Part shown: positions 6,938-14,479 of the stretch, in pieces | Position numbering within the stretch: position 1 is the first letter of the stretch | Layout: the number at the start of each line of letters is the position of its first letter | Assembly: GCA_023231425.1 (NCBI GenBank) | Contig: JALNVI010000044.1 | Coordinates: forward strand, 1 to 22,251 | Source of the DNA: Desulforhopalus sp. | GTDB lineage: Bacteria; Desulfobacterota; Desulfobulbia; Desulfobulbales; Desulfocapsaceae | Direction of reading: 5' to 3' | DNA length: 22,251 nt | Notes under the pieces: model-generated | The model's database searches: none | Told to the model about the DNA's origin: nothing | The model's input: the letters and a program-made list of their open reading frames with translations, nothing else | Position numbers and translations under genes: made by a program

Positions 6938-8527
6938 ATGAAGGTAACACTGCTTGATTATGGTGCGGGAAATGTGCGCAGTATTCGCAATGCCATCTTT
7001 CGCCTCGGTTATGAAATTGACGATGTAAACCGTCCCGAAGAGATTCTCTCCGCAGAAAAATTGGTGTTCCCGGGTGTGGGCAGTTTCGGTATCGCCATGG
7101 AGCAGCTGCGAAAGCGCGGTTACATGGAGCCTTTGCGCCGGAGAATTCGCGAAGATAAATCTTTTCTCGGTATCTGCATCGGAATGCAGGCTCTTTTTTC
7201 CGGCAGTGAGGAGTCGCCGGGTGTAGAGGGGCTGGGTATTTTTCCTGGACAGGTGCGGCGTTTCCCGCAGGGAGAACTGGCGGTTCCGGCGATAGGCTGG
7301 AATGGTCTGCGGCTGGAGAAGGACTCGCCCCTCTTTGGCGGCTGGAAGGGGGAAAAACTCTACTTTGTTCACTCCTATCATGCTCCGGTTACGGAGACTC
7401 CCGCGGAGTGGATTCTTGCGCGTACCGACTACGGTTGTGAGTTTGTCTCTGCGGTGAGCAGGGGACGGGTTTCGGCCTTTCAGTTTCACCCTGAAAAGTG
7501 TGGTACTCCAGGACTCAATATCCTCAATAATTACCTCTCCGACAATGAAACGCTCTGCCTGCGCAGTCAGGATCAGACGAAGACCTGCATGGCGAAACGG
7601 ATTATTGCCTGTCTTGACGTGCGCTCTAACGATGCTGGCGATCTCGTGGTTACCAAAGGAGATCAGTACGACGTGCGTGATGACAGCACGGGAGGGGCGG
7701 TGCGCAACCTTGGTAAGCCGGTTACTCTCGCACAGCGTTACTTTGAAGAGGGTGCCGATGAGATTACCTTTCTCAATATTACCGGCTTTCGAAGCTTTCC
7801 GCTGAAAGATCAGCCGATGATTGATTTGCTCAAAGAGACCTCAAAAAATGTTTTTGTTCCCTTGACCATCGGTGGTGGAATCCGCAGCTTTACTGACAGT
7901 GAAGGAAAGGAATACACAGCGCTTGATGTGGCCGCCGCTTATTTCCGTGCCGGAGCAGACAAGGTCTCCATTGGCAGTGATGCCGTGTATGCCGCCGAAG
8001 AGTATCTGCGCACCGGAGAAAAAACTGGAACCAGTTCCATTGAGCAGATCTACAATGTTTATGGTGCCCAGGCGGTGGTAATCTCGGTTGATCCCCGCAG
8101 GGTCTGTGTACAGTCGCGGCAAGAGACGAGTCACCACGTTGTGGAGAGCGCCATCCCTGGAGAAAATGGTGAGAAATATTGCTGGTATCAGTGTACCGTC
8201 AGCGGCGGTCGTGAAGGACGCGATCTTGATGTTGTACAGCTGGTCACAGCCTGCCAGGCGCTCGGGGCCGGGGAGATTCTGCTGAACTGTATCGACCGTG
8301 ATGGCACCGGTGCCGGTTTCGATATGGAACTCATTCGTCAGGTGAAGGCAGCAGTCTCCATTCCGGTTATTGCTTCCAGTGGCGCAGGCAGTGCGCAGCA
8401 CTTCGTGGATGTCTTCCAGCAGACAGATGCCGATGCAGCTCTCGCCGCCGGAATTTTTCATCGCCGGGAGGTGGGGATTCAAGAGGTGAAAGACGCGGTC
8501 AGCCGGGCCGGGGTGGAGGTTCGCTGA
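6938..8527 (+). CDS. hisHF: Bifunctional imidazole glycerol phosphate synthase, HisH-HisF fusion
   Basis: This 529-aa protein joins both halves of imidazole glycerol phosphate synthase, which makes IGP for histidine and AICAR for purines. Residues 1-205 are the class I glutaminase (HisH), with C80 in GICIGM and H184/E186 in FQFHPEK. The cyclase (HisF, TIM barrel) starts near M218; D227 in ACLDV and D385 in ISVDPRRV match the catalytic aspartates, and CIDRDG (451-456) is conserved. The cyclase is longer than ordinary bacterial HisF and carries segments (DLVVTKGDQYDVRD, GEKYCWYQCT, GGREGRDL) that I recall from fungal and plant HIS7. The frame is continuous across the linker. GAGGTG lies five bases before the ATG. 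It follows the FmdE gene by nine bases and overlaps ispH by one base. Confidence 0.95.
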   Translation: MKVTLLDYGAGNVRSIRNAIFRLGYEIDDVNRPEEILSAEKLVFPGVGSFGIAMEQLRKRGYMEPLRRRIREDKSFLGICIGMQALFSGSEESPGVEGLGIFPGQVRRFPQGELAVPAIGWNGLRLEKDSPLFGGWKGEKLYFVHSYHAPVTETPAEWILARTDYGCEFVSAVSRGRVSAFQFHPEKCGTPGLNILNNYLSDNETLCLRSQDQTKTCMAKRIIACLDVRSNDAGDLVVTKGDQYDVRDDSTGGAVRNLGKPVTLAQRYFEEGADEITFLNITGFRSFPLKDQPMIDLLKETSKNVFVPLTIGGGIRSFTDSEGKEYTALDVAAAYFRAGADKVSIGSDAVYAAEEYLRTGEKTGTSSIEQIYNVYGAQAVVISVDPRRVCVQSRQETSHHVVESAIPGENGEKYCWYQCTVSGGREGRDLDVVQLVTACQALGAGEILLNCIDRDGTGAGFDMELIRQVKAAVSIPVIASSGAGSAQHFVDVFQQTDADAALAAGIFHRREVGIQEVKDAVSRAGVEVR

Positions 8528-9489
8528 TGGATGCCCCTCGTAAATTCCAGGTTCTGCTTGCTTCGCCGCGCGGCTTCTGTGCCGGGGTTGAACGAGCAAT
8601 TGAAACGGTAAAACAGAGCCTTGAAGAGTATCAAAAGCCGGTTTATGTCCTTCACGAGATTGTCCATAACCGCCATGTAATTGAAGAATTGCGGGAGTCC
8701 GGTGCCATCTTTGTGGAGTATCTTTCCGATGTCCCGCAGGGCGGAGTCGTTATTTTCAGTGCTCACGGGGTGTCAAAGGCGGTGGAGAGGTGTGCCGCCG
8801 AGCTCAATGTACTGTCAGTCAACGCCACCTGTCCGCTGGTTACCAGTGTTCACCGCATGGTGGAACGTTATTACGCTGAGGGCTGTAATGTGCTTATCAT
8901 CGGCCATCATAACCATCCGGAGGTGGAGGGTTCTGCGGGGCGTGTGCCCGATGGTGTGCAGGTGGTGGCATCGGTTGAAGAAGCGGAAAAGGTGCAGGTG
9001 GTGGATCCACACAAGGTTGGCTATGTTACCCAGACAACCCTTACGCAGAGTGATATTTCCGGGATTATTGCCACTCTCAAACGGCGTTTTCCTGATATTC
9101 GCGGTCCCAGATCAAATATTTGTTTCGCCACTCAGAACCGGCAGGATGCAGTACGCGATCTGGCAAAACGGACCGAACTGATCTTTGTGGTTGGCTCGAA
9201 AAACAGTTCCAACTCCAATCGGTTGAAAGAGGTGGCAGTCCGGCGTAACATCCCGGCGCATTTGATTGATGACGCCTCCGATATTGACCCGCAATGGCTT
9301 GAAGGTGTCAGTCGCATTGGCATTACCGCTGGAGCATCGGCTCCGGAGCGGCTGGTAAAAGGGGTGCTTGACTGGCTGAAAGCGTATGGTGAGGTAGAGA
9401 TAGAGCAGTTGAGGGGAGTGAAGGAACATACTCATTTCGAGCCGGCACCTCTGCCGAAAAAAGAACTTCCCAAACAGGTTCTGTCATAA
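8527..9489 (+). CDS. ispH: 4-hydroxy-3-methylbut-2-enyl diphosphate reductase
   Basis: IspH (LytB) performs the last step of the MEP pathway, reducing HMBPP to IPP and DMAPP with a [4Fe-4S] cluster. The 320-aa protein shows the three cluster cysteines C18 (RGFCAG), C102 (NATCPL) and C199 (NICFATQNRQ), and substrate-site residues H47, H80, H130 and E132 (HPEVEG). The ATG overlaps the hisHF stop codon by one base (TGATG), and GGAGGT lies six bases upstream inside hisHF, indicating translational coupling. It is the last gene of the operon. A repeat copy begins directly at its stop codon and separates it from what looks like its original terminator at 9666-9703. Confidence 0.97.
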   Translation: MDAPRKFQVLLASPRGFCAGVERAIETVKQSLEEYQKPVYVLHEIVHNRHVIEELRESGAIFVEYLSDVPQGGVVIFSAHGVSKAVERCAAELNVLSVNATCPLVTSVHRMVERYYAEGCNVLIIGHHNHPEVEGSAGRVPDGVQVVASVEEAEKVQVVDPHKVGYVTQTTLTQSDISGIIATLKRRFPDIRGPRSNICFATQNRQDAVRDLAKRTELIFVVGSKNSSNSNRLKEVAVRRNIPAHLIDDASDIDPQWLEGVSRIGITAGASAPERLVKGVLDWLKAYGEVEIEQLRGVKEHTHFEPAPLPKKELPKQVLS

Positions 9490-9663
9490 AGGTGCCTTGA
9501 AACAGCTTGTATGCCGTTTATATTCGAGGGACAGGAGGGAATTTATAGCAGGCAGATGGGTGATATCGGAGTATAGCGCTTACCTCGACGTCTCGTTCCT
9601 CGCTTTGTCGGAGGATAAATCTTTGAATGTAACGAAGAAGATGGCCGATTATTCAATGTTACC
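9490..9663 (+). repeat. MITE-like dispersed repeat, copy 2 (hairpin-module subtype)
   Basis: A 174-bp element starting AGGTGCCTTGAAACAGC immediately after the ispH stop and ending GATTATTCAATGTTACC. ATAAA lies outside both ends, at 9486-9490 (overlapping the first base) and 9664-9668. It has one 18-bp GGAGTATAGCGCTTACCT unit (9568-9585). A 41-bp segment (9578-9618) matches copy 4 (15695-15735, opposite strand) perfectly and contains CGAC...GTCG complementary ends. Removing the element would place the terminator hairpin directly after the ispH stop codon. Confidence 0.75.
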
Positions 9664-9665
9664 AT

Positions 9666-9703
9666 AAAAAAAGCGGTCACCCCTCCGGCAGCCGCTTTTT
9701 TTT
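9666..9703. terminator. Bidirectional terminator between ispH and dapL
   Basis: AAAAAAAGCGG (9666-9676), a 15-base loop, and CCGCTTTTTTTT (9692-9703) form a hairpin with T runs on both strands. It would stop transcription of the hisHF-ispH operon from the left and dapL from the right. A repeat copy lies on each side, so both genes are now about 180 bases away from it. Confidence 0.85.
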
Positions 9704-9710
9704 CACATTT

Positions 9711-9877
9711 GGAAATTTTGAAACAGCTTGTATCTCTTTCATATTCGAGGTACAGGGAAAAATTTATTTCAGCCATCTTTGATCACGGAGTCTATCGCTT
9801 ACCTGGAGTATAGCGCTTACCTCCAGGGATAAATTTTTGCGTGTAACCAGGAAGATGGACGATTATTCAAGATACCC
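9711..9877 (+). repeat. MITE-like dispersed repeat, copy 3 (two 18-mer subtype)
   Basis: A 167-bp element starting GGAAATTTTGAAACAGC and ending GATTATTCAAGATACCC. It resembles copy 1 internally: CATATTCGAGGTACAGG, then AATTTATTTCAGCCAT, GATCACGGAGTC, and two tandem 18-bp units (9787-9804 and 9805-9822). The left terminal repeat is degraded. It ends about 15 bases before the dapL stop codon, on the far side of the terminator from copy 2. No ORF is present. Confidence 0.7.
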
Positions 9878-9891
9878 GTTTGCCATCCTTC

Positions 9892-11115
9892 TCAGCTCAA
9901 TGCTTCCTTGACCCGCTTCATTGCTGCGATAACGTTCTCGTGGCTGTTGAAAGAGGATATGCGGATATATCCATTACCGCAGGTACCAAAGCCTGCCCCG
10001 GGGGTGCAGACTACGCCAGCTTTGTTGAGCAGCAGATCAAAGAACTCCCAGGAGTCCATCTTGCCGTCAATCCAGATATAGGGGGAATTGATGCCGCCCA
10101 CGCACTCATAGCCGAGTCCTTCCATGGTTTGCAAAACCACTTCTGCATTGGTGCGATAAAACGATATCAGCTCTTCACATTGTTTCTTTCCCTCTTCGGA
10201 ATAGACTGCCTCTGCAGCTCGCTGCACGGGATAGCTTACGCCGTTGAACTTGGTGCAGTGACGACGATTCCACATAGCGTGCAGGCTGTGGGGAGTACCC
10301 GCTTTGTCCCAGCCCGAACATTTTTTCGGGACAACGGTATAGGCACAGCGGGTACCGGTAAAACCGGCACTTTTGGAGAAACTGCGAAACTCCAGTGCAA
10401 CCTCTTCCGCGCCGTCAATCTCGTAAATGGAATGGGGCAGGCTGCTGTCCTGGATAAAAGCTTCATAAGCTGCATCAAAGAGGATGATTGCCTTGTTCTT
10501 TTTGGCGTAATCCACCCACTTCTGCAGCTCTTCTTTCGTTGCGGTGGAGCCGGTGGGGTTGTTGGGAAAGCAGAGGTAGATCAGATCAACGGGACGATTC
10601 GGCAGGGACGGGACAAAACCGTTTTCTTTGTTGCAATCGAGATAGACAATATCCTTGTAGCGACCGTCAATAAAATCCCCGGTGCGTCCCGCCATGACGT
10701 TAGTGTCAAGATAGACAGGATAGACCGGATCGGGAATGGCGATGATAATATCTTCGGAAAAGATCTCCTGGATATTACCCGTATCGCATTTTGCACCGTC
10801 ACTGACAAAAATCTCATCGGCGGTAATTTTGGTGCCGCGGTTCTGAAAATCATTGATGGCGATGGCTTCGCGGAGGAAATCATAGCCCTGCTCCGGGCCA
10901 TAACCGTGGAAAGTGGAATCATCTGCCATTTCGTCAACGGCTTTGTGAAAGGCTGCAATACATGCCGGTGGCAACCCGCGGGTGACATCGCCGATCCCAA
11001 GCTTGATGACGTTTTTTTCTGGATGTTCCTGCTGGAACTTTGTCACCCGCCTGGCGATGTCAGAGAAGAGATAAGAAGCTTGAAGTTTAAGATAGTTTTC
11101 GTTGATGGTGATCAT
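9892..11115 (-). CDS. dapL: LL-diaminopimelate aminotransferase
   Basis: DapL converts tetrahydrodipicolinate directly to LL-diaminopimelate using glutamate, a one-step route to lysine and peptidoglycan precursor known from plants, chlamydiae, some archaea and many anaerobes including Desulfobacterota. The 407-aa class I/II PLP enzyme begins with INENYLKLQASYLFSDI, which is DapL-like. It has IGDVTRGLP (41-49), the PNNPTG motif (184-189), and the PLP lysine K248 in SFSKSAGFTGTR. Length and the sequence around the lysine separate it from aspartate aminotransferases. A good sigma-70 promoter (11180-11207) lies upstream in the 108-bp region shared with pepN. The ribosome-binding site is a modest GGGAA. 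Confidence 0.94.
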   Translation of the reverse strand: MITINENYLKLQASYLFSDIARRVTKFQQEHPEKNVIKLGIGDVTRGLPPACIAAFHKAVDEMADDSTFHGYGPEQGYDFLREAIAINDFQNRGTKITADEIFVSDGAKCDTGNIQEIFSEDIIIAIPDPVYPVYLDTNVMAGRTGDFIDGRYKDIVYLDCNKENGFVPSLPNRPVDLIYLCFPNNPTGSTATKEELQKWVDYAKKNKAIILFDAAYEAFIQDSSLPHSIYEIDGAEEVALEFRSFSKSAGFTGTRCAYTVVPKKCSGWDKAGTPHSLHAMWNRRHCTKFNGVSYPVQRAAEAVYSEEGKKQCEELISFYRTNAEVVLQTMEGLGYECVGGINSPYIWIDGKMDSWEFFDLLLNKAGVVCTPGAGFGTCGNGYIRISSFNSHENVIAAMKRVKEALS

Positions 11116-11179
11116 GAATTTTCCCGGTTGTCAAATTTATGAAATTGTGTACGTTGTGCTAGCAATCAGAAGAGTTTTT

Positions 11180-11207
11180 ACTATAGCCAAAAGAACTTAT
11201 GTGTCAA
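11180..11207 (-). promoter_or_regulatory. Sigma-70 promoter of dapL
   Basis: On the minus strand a perfect TTGACA (11207-11202) is separated by 16 bases from TATAGT (11185-11180). Transcription would start near 11173, giving a leader of about 57 bases to the dapL ATG. The complementary strand of this divergent 108-bp region shows no equally good promoter for pepN. Confidence 0.65.
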
Positions 11208-11223
11208 TTAAAACAGGTGATTT

Positions 11224-13836
11224 ATGAGTGAGCACAACACCATCCGTCTCTCCGATTACAGGCCTTTTCCCTTTGCGCTCGATACCATTGAGCTTGAGTT
11301 TCAACTCTACGAAGAATACACCCTCGTCTCCGCCAGAAGTACCTTCCGGCGTACCAGCGAATCTTCCGATCTTCAGCTTTTCGGTGAAGAATTGGAGCTG
11401 CAGGGGATTGAGCTGAATGGTGAGCAGCGGCACGACTTCTGTATTGAAGATGGAGTCCTTACCTTGCCGAACGTGCCTGACGAGTTTACCCTTGTCATTC
11501 GAACCCTGATCAAACCGGCGGAAAATCGAGCCCTTGAGGGACTCTATAAATCCAGCGGGAACTACTGTTCCCAGTGCGAGGCCGAGGGCTTCCGCAAGAT
11601 CACCTGGTTCCCGGACCGCCCCGATGTCCTTACCCGTTTTACCACTCGCATTGAGGCGGAGAGAAAACGTTATCCGGTGTTGCTTTCCAACGGTAATCTC
11701 ATTGACAGTGGAGATGCGGGAGAAGGTCGCCATTTCGCCGTCTGGCAGGATCCCTTTCCCAAACCCTGCTATCTTTTTGCCCTTGTGGCCGGCTGTCTTG
11801 TTCCCCTTGAGGACAGCTTTACCACCTGCTCCGGACGGGAAGTTGCCTTGAAGATTTACGTTGAAGAACGCAATCGGGATAAATGCGATCATGCCATGGC
11901 TTCGTTGAAACGGGCGATGAAATGGGATGAAGATGTCTTTGGCCTTGAGTATGACCTTGATATATTCATGATTGTCGCGGTGGACGACTTTAATATGGGG
12001 GCCATGGAGAACAAGGGGCTCAACGTTTTCAACTCCAAATATGTGCTGACTTCGCCGGATTCTGCTACGGACCAGGATTACCTTGGTGTGGAAGGGGTTA
12101 TTGGCCACGAATATTTTCATAACTGGACCGGCGATCGGGTGACCCTGCGTGACTGGTTCCAGCTTAGTCTCAAGGAAGGGCTTACCGTTTTCCGTGACCA
12201 GGAGTTTTCTTCGGATATGAACTCCAGACCGGTGCAGCGCATTGATGACGTTCGTTTGCTGAAGAACTTTCAATTTAAGGAAGACTCCGGTCCCATGGCA
12301 CACTCGGTGCGACCGGATAACTATCTTGAGATCAACAATTTCTATACCTCTACTGTCTATAACAAGGGAGCCGAGGTAATCCGCATGATCCACACCCTGC
12401 TTGGAGCGGAGAATTTCCGCTGCGGGATGGATCTCTACATTGAACGCCACGATGGCCAGGCTGTAACCTGTGAGGATTTTGTTGCCGCCATGGCCGATGC
12501 CTCCGGGGTCAACCTCGATCAGTTCTTCCTCTGGTACAAGCAGTCCGGAACTCCGGTGCTGACGGTGTTAACCGAATGGCGTCCTGAGCAGGGCGAGTAT
12601 CATCTTATTATTGAGCAGGAGTGTCCGTCTACCCCCGGGCAACAGGAAAAGCAGCCTTTCCACATGCCGATCAAGGCTGGTCTTGTCGGGTGTAATGGCG
12701 AGCTTGAGCTGGAGGGCGGCGTTCATGAAGTGGTGTTGGAGCTGCGTGAAGATTGTCAGGAATTCACCCTCAATTGTCACACTGACGAGGAGCCGGTACT
12801 CTCCCTGCTCCGTGATTTCTCTGCAGCGGTTCGGGTAAAACCTTTTCTGGATCGTGGACAGCTGGCCCGGCTGGCAGCCGTTGATGGCAATCTTTTCAAC
12901 CGCTGGGACAGTGCAACACAGCTCGCCTCAGAGGTGATCCTTGAGGTTGCCGAACAGCTTCGCGGGGGCAGGACGGTATCGATAGATCCTGTCTATATGC
13001 GCGCAGTACGCAACAGTCTGACCGGCACGCCGGATGACTGCGCCCTCCTTTCGCTTTCCCTGCAACTCCCTGCTGAGACAACCCTCGCCCAGGAGATGGA
13101 TTCCATTGATCCTGATGCTCTCCATGAGGCGCGTCAGCTGGTGCAGCGGCATATCGCACGGGAGAATCAAGCAACCTTTAAGCGCATCTACGAAACCAGT
13201 CAGGGCGATGGCCGTTATCTTGTCACCCCGCAGGAAGTGGGGCGTCGCAGCCTGAGAAATGTAGCTCTGCGGTATCTGATGGCACTTGATCCGCTGCCGG
13301 AAGAGATCCTTGACCTTTGCCGCCGGCAATTTGAAGAGGCCAGCAATATGACCGACACTGTTGCTGCGCTCGCCTGCCTGACCAATGTGCCCGGGGATGT
13401 TCGGGAAAATGCTTTTGGTTCCTTTTATGAGAAGTGGAATCAGAATCCGCTGGTGATGGACAAGTGGTTTGTTCTGCAGTCAATCTCTCTGCTGGAGGAT
13501 ACCCTCGCTCGGGTGCGCGGGTTGATGGATAATCCCGCCTTCCTCCTCACTAATCCCAACAAGGTGCGTTCGTTGATTGGTAGTTTTGCCGCTGCCAACC
13601 ATGTGCGTTTCCATGCCCCGGACGGAGAGGGCTACCGCTTCCTCGCCGATCGGATTCTGGAGCTCAACGGTATCAATCCGCAGATTGCCGCCCGTCTCAG
13701 TTCTCCGCTGATTAACTGGCGCAGGTATGAGCCGGGGCGCAGCGCGCTGATGAAGGCGGAACTCGAACGTATCGCCAGCGCTGAAAAACTCTCCTCTGAT
13801 GTCTATGAGGTGGTGAACAAGAGCCTTGCCCGCTGA
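11224..13836 (+). CDS. pepN: Aminopeptidase N (M1 family zinc metallopeptidase)
   Basis: PepN removes N-terminal residues from peptides in the cytoplasm, a main step of bacterial peptide turnover. The 870-aa length matches the gammaproteobacterial PepN type. The substrate-recognition GAMEN motif is at 259-263, and the zinc site is HEYFH (H295, E296, H299) with E318 eighteen residues later. N-terminal residues to about 190 form the beta saddle, followed by the thermolysin-like catalytic domain, with a long helical C-terminal domain ending at 870. No signal peptide is seen. AGGTGA lies a few bases upstream of the ATG. It diverges from dapL and converges with the diheme cytochrome gene over a strong terminator. 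Confidence 0.96.
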   Translation: MSEHNTIRLSDYRPFPFALDTIELEFQLYEEYTLVSARSTFRRTSESSDLQLFGEELELQGIELNGEQRHDFCIEDGVLTLPNVPDEFTLVIRTLIKPAENRALEGLYKSSGNYCSQCEAEGFRKITWFPDRPDVLTRFTTRIEAERKRYPVLLSNGNLIDSGDAGEGRHFAVWQDPFPKPCYLFALVAGCLVPLEDSFTTCSGREVALKIYVEERNRDKCDHAMASLKRAMKWDEDVFGLEYDLDIFMIVAVDDFNMGAMENKGLNVFNSKYVLTSPDSATDQDYLGVEGVIGHEYFHNWTGDRVTLRDWFQLSLKEGLTVFRDQEFSSDMNSRPVQRIDDVRLLKNFQFKEDSGPMAHSVRPDNYLEINNFYTSTVYNKGAEVIRMIHTLLGAENFRCGMDLYIERHDGQAVTCEDFVAAMADASGVNLDQFFLWYKQSGTPVLTVLTEWRPEQGEYHLIIEQECPSTPGQQEKQPFHMPIKAGLVGCNGELELEGGVHEVVLELREDCQEFTLNCHTDEEPVLSLLRDFSAAVRVKPFLDRGQLARLAAVDGNLFNRWDSATQLASEVILEVAEQLRGGRTVSIDPVYMRAVRNSLTGTPDDCALLSLSLQLPAETTLAQEMDSIDPDALHEARQLVQRHIARENQATFKRIYETSQGDGRYLVTPQEVGRRSLRNVALRYLMALDPLPEEILDLCRRQFEEASNMTDTVAALACLTNVPGDVRENAFGSFYEKWNQNPLVMDKWFVLQSISLLEDTLARVRGLMDNPAFLLTNPNKVRSLIGSFAAANHVRFHAPDGEGYRFLADRILELNGINPQIAARLSSPLINWRRYEPGRSALMKAELERIASAEKLSSDVYEVVNKSLAR

Positions 13837-13877
13837 GCAGACAAATCTATCAGGGGTATGACAGCCCGAATGTCTGC

Positions 13878-13926
13878 AAAAAAAAAGCGGGCGGCTGGAG
13901 AATTTCTCCAGTCGCCCGCTTTTTTT
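13878..13926. terminator. Bidirectional terminator between pepN and the diheme cytochrome gene
   Basis: Nine A residues (13878-13886), a stem GCGGGCGGCTGGAGAA (13887-13902) pairing with its complement at 13904-13919 through one G-U pair, and a run of T residues to 13926. It lies 41 bases after the pepN stop and just beyond the end of the convergent gene, so it serves both strands. Confidence 0.92.
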
Positions 13927-13940
13927 AATGGGGTTCGCTG

Positions 13941-14198
13941 CTACTTGCGGATATGACACAGCAGACAGCGGTATTTCGGAGGATGGTCTTCTGACAGTGG
14001 ATATTCCTTGCCTTGAGCATGACACTGTTCACACTGCTTTTCGGCCTCTTTTTTATGCATAGTGAAGAATTTTTGATGATTTTCATCTTTTGGAACATGG
14101 GGAGTGGTCACCTCCGGCGCATTGAAGAGAAAGATGAGAATAACTCCGGCAAGAGCCACAAAGAGGATATTAAGCAGGAGTACTGTATCTTTTTTCAT
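13941..14198 (-). CDS. Small membrane-anchored diheme c-type cytochrome
   Basis: The 85-aa protein begins MKKDTVLLLNILFVALAG, a hydrophobic segment (about 6-26) that could be an uncleaved signal anchor. It is followed by a short periplasmic part with two heme c motifs, CEQCH (56-60) and CLLCH (78-82). Extra histidines (H34, H41, H48, H72) could supply the distal heme ligands. It resembles small NapB- or NrfH-like multiheme fragments, but I do not recognise a named family. It would carry electrons at the outer face of the cytoplasmic membrane; the partner is unknown. The start lacks a clear ribosome-binding site. It reads in the same direction as the flavoprotein gene upstream, separated by 281 bp filled largely with repeats. 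Confidence 0.85.
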   Translation of the reverse strand: MKKDTVLLLNILFVALAGVILIFLFNAPEVTTPHVPKDENHQKFFTMHKKEAEKQCEQCHAQGKEYPLSEDHPPKYRCLLCHIRK

Positions 14199-14227
14199 AA
14201 TATTTTTTTTAGCAAAAAGGGGTTGGT

Positions 14228-14282
14228 AAATTTTTTCCTGTGCCTCGAATATGAACGAAATACAAGATTATTCAAGGAACCC
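14228..14282 (-). repeat. Solo end of the dispersed MITE-like repeat
   Basis: On the minus strand this starts GGGTTCCTTGAATAATC and continues TTGTATTTCGTTCATATTCG before similarity stops after the A-rich AGGAAAAAATTT segment. It matches the left end of copy 1, including the AATAATC variant, but lacks the rest of the element. It lies immediately upstream of the diheme cytochrome gene. Confidence 0.65.
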
Positions 14283-14302
14283 TTATGGGAAAAGACAAAG
14301 AA

Positions 14303-14434
14303 TTTTACCGCGAAGGACGCGAAGAACGCGAAGAGTAAAGATATAACGACAGCAATTCCCTGTTTCATTTAAAGAATCTTTTTTTCAAATTTTTTTGCCT
14401 TCTTTCGTCTTTCTTAGCGTTCTTCGCGGTAAAA
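14303..14434. repeat. Inverted-repeat element built of 9-bp CGCGAAGRR units
   Basis: The left arm is TTTTACCG followed by tandem nonamers CGCGAAGGA, CGCGAAGAA and CGCGAAGAG (14309-14335). The right arm (about 14400-14434) is the diverged inverse: read on the minus strand it gives TTTTACCGCGAAGAACGC followed by degraded units. The 65 bases between the arms are AT-rich and non-coding. The same unit recurs at 22063-22080. It could form a long imperfect hairpin between the flavoprotein and cytochrome genes. This is distinct from the GGGTACCTTGAA repeat. Confidence 0.65.
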
Positions 14435-14479
14435 AAAATGTCTTACCGCTTTTCCCTTTCTCTGCTTTTCAAGGATCTT

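Noticed and set aside
6233..7489. A 418-codon open frame on the minus strand opposite the FmdE gene and hisHF
   Set aside because: It reads through the HU terminator and is antisense to two well-supported genes; no family features are seen.
9543..9776. A 77-codon open frame on the minus strand across the repeats and terminator
   Set aside because: It crosses a terminator and two repeat copies, and the other copies do not preserve the frame.
9880..11142. A 420-codon open frame on the plus strand opposite dapL
   Set aside because: It lies entirely opposite a gene with clear DapL motifs, has no ribosome-binding site, and its product has no recognisable domain. It is a by-product of codon bias.
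11197..12450. A 417-codon open frame on the minus strand opposite pepN
   Set aside because: It is antisense to the PepN N-terminal and catalytic domains with no recognisable product.
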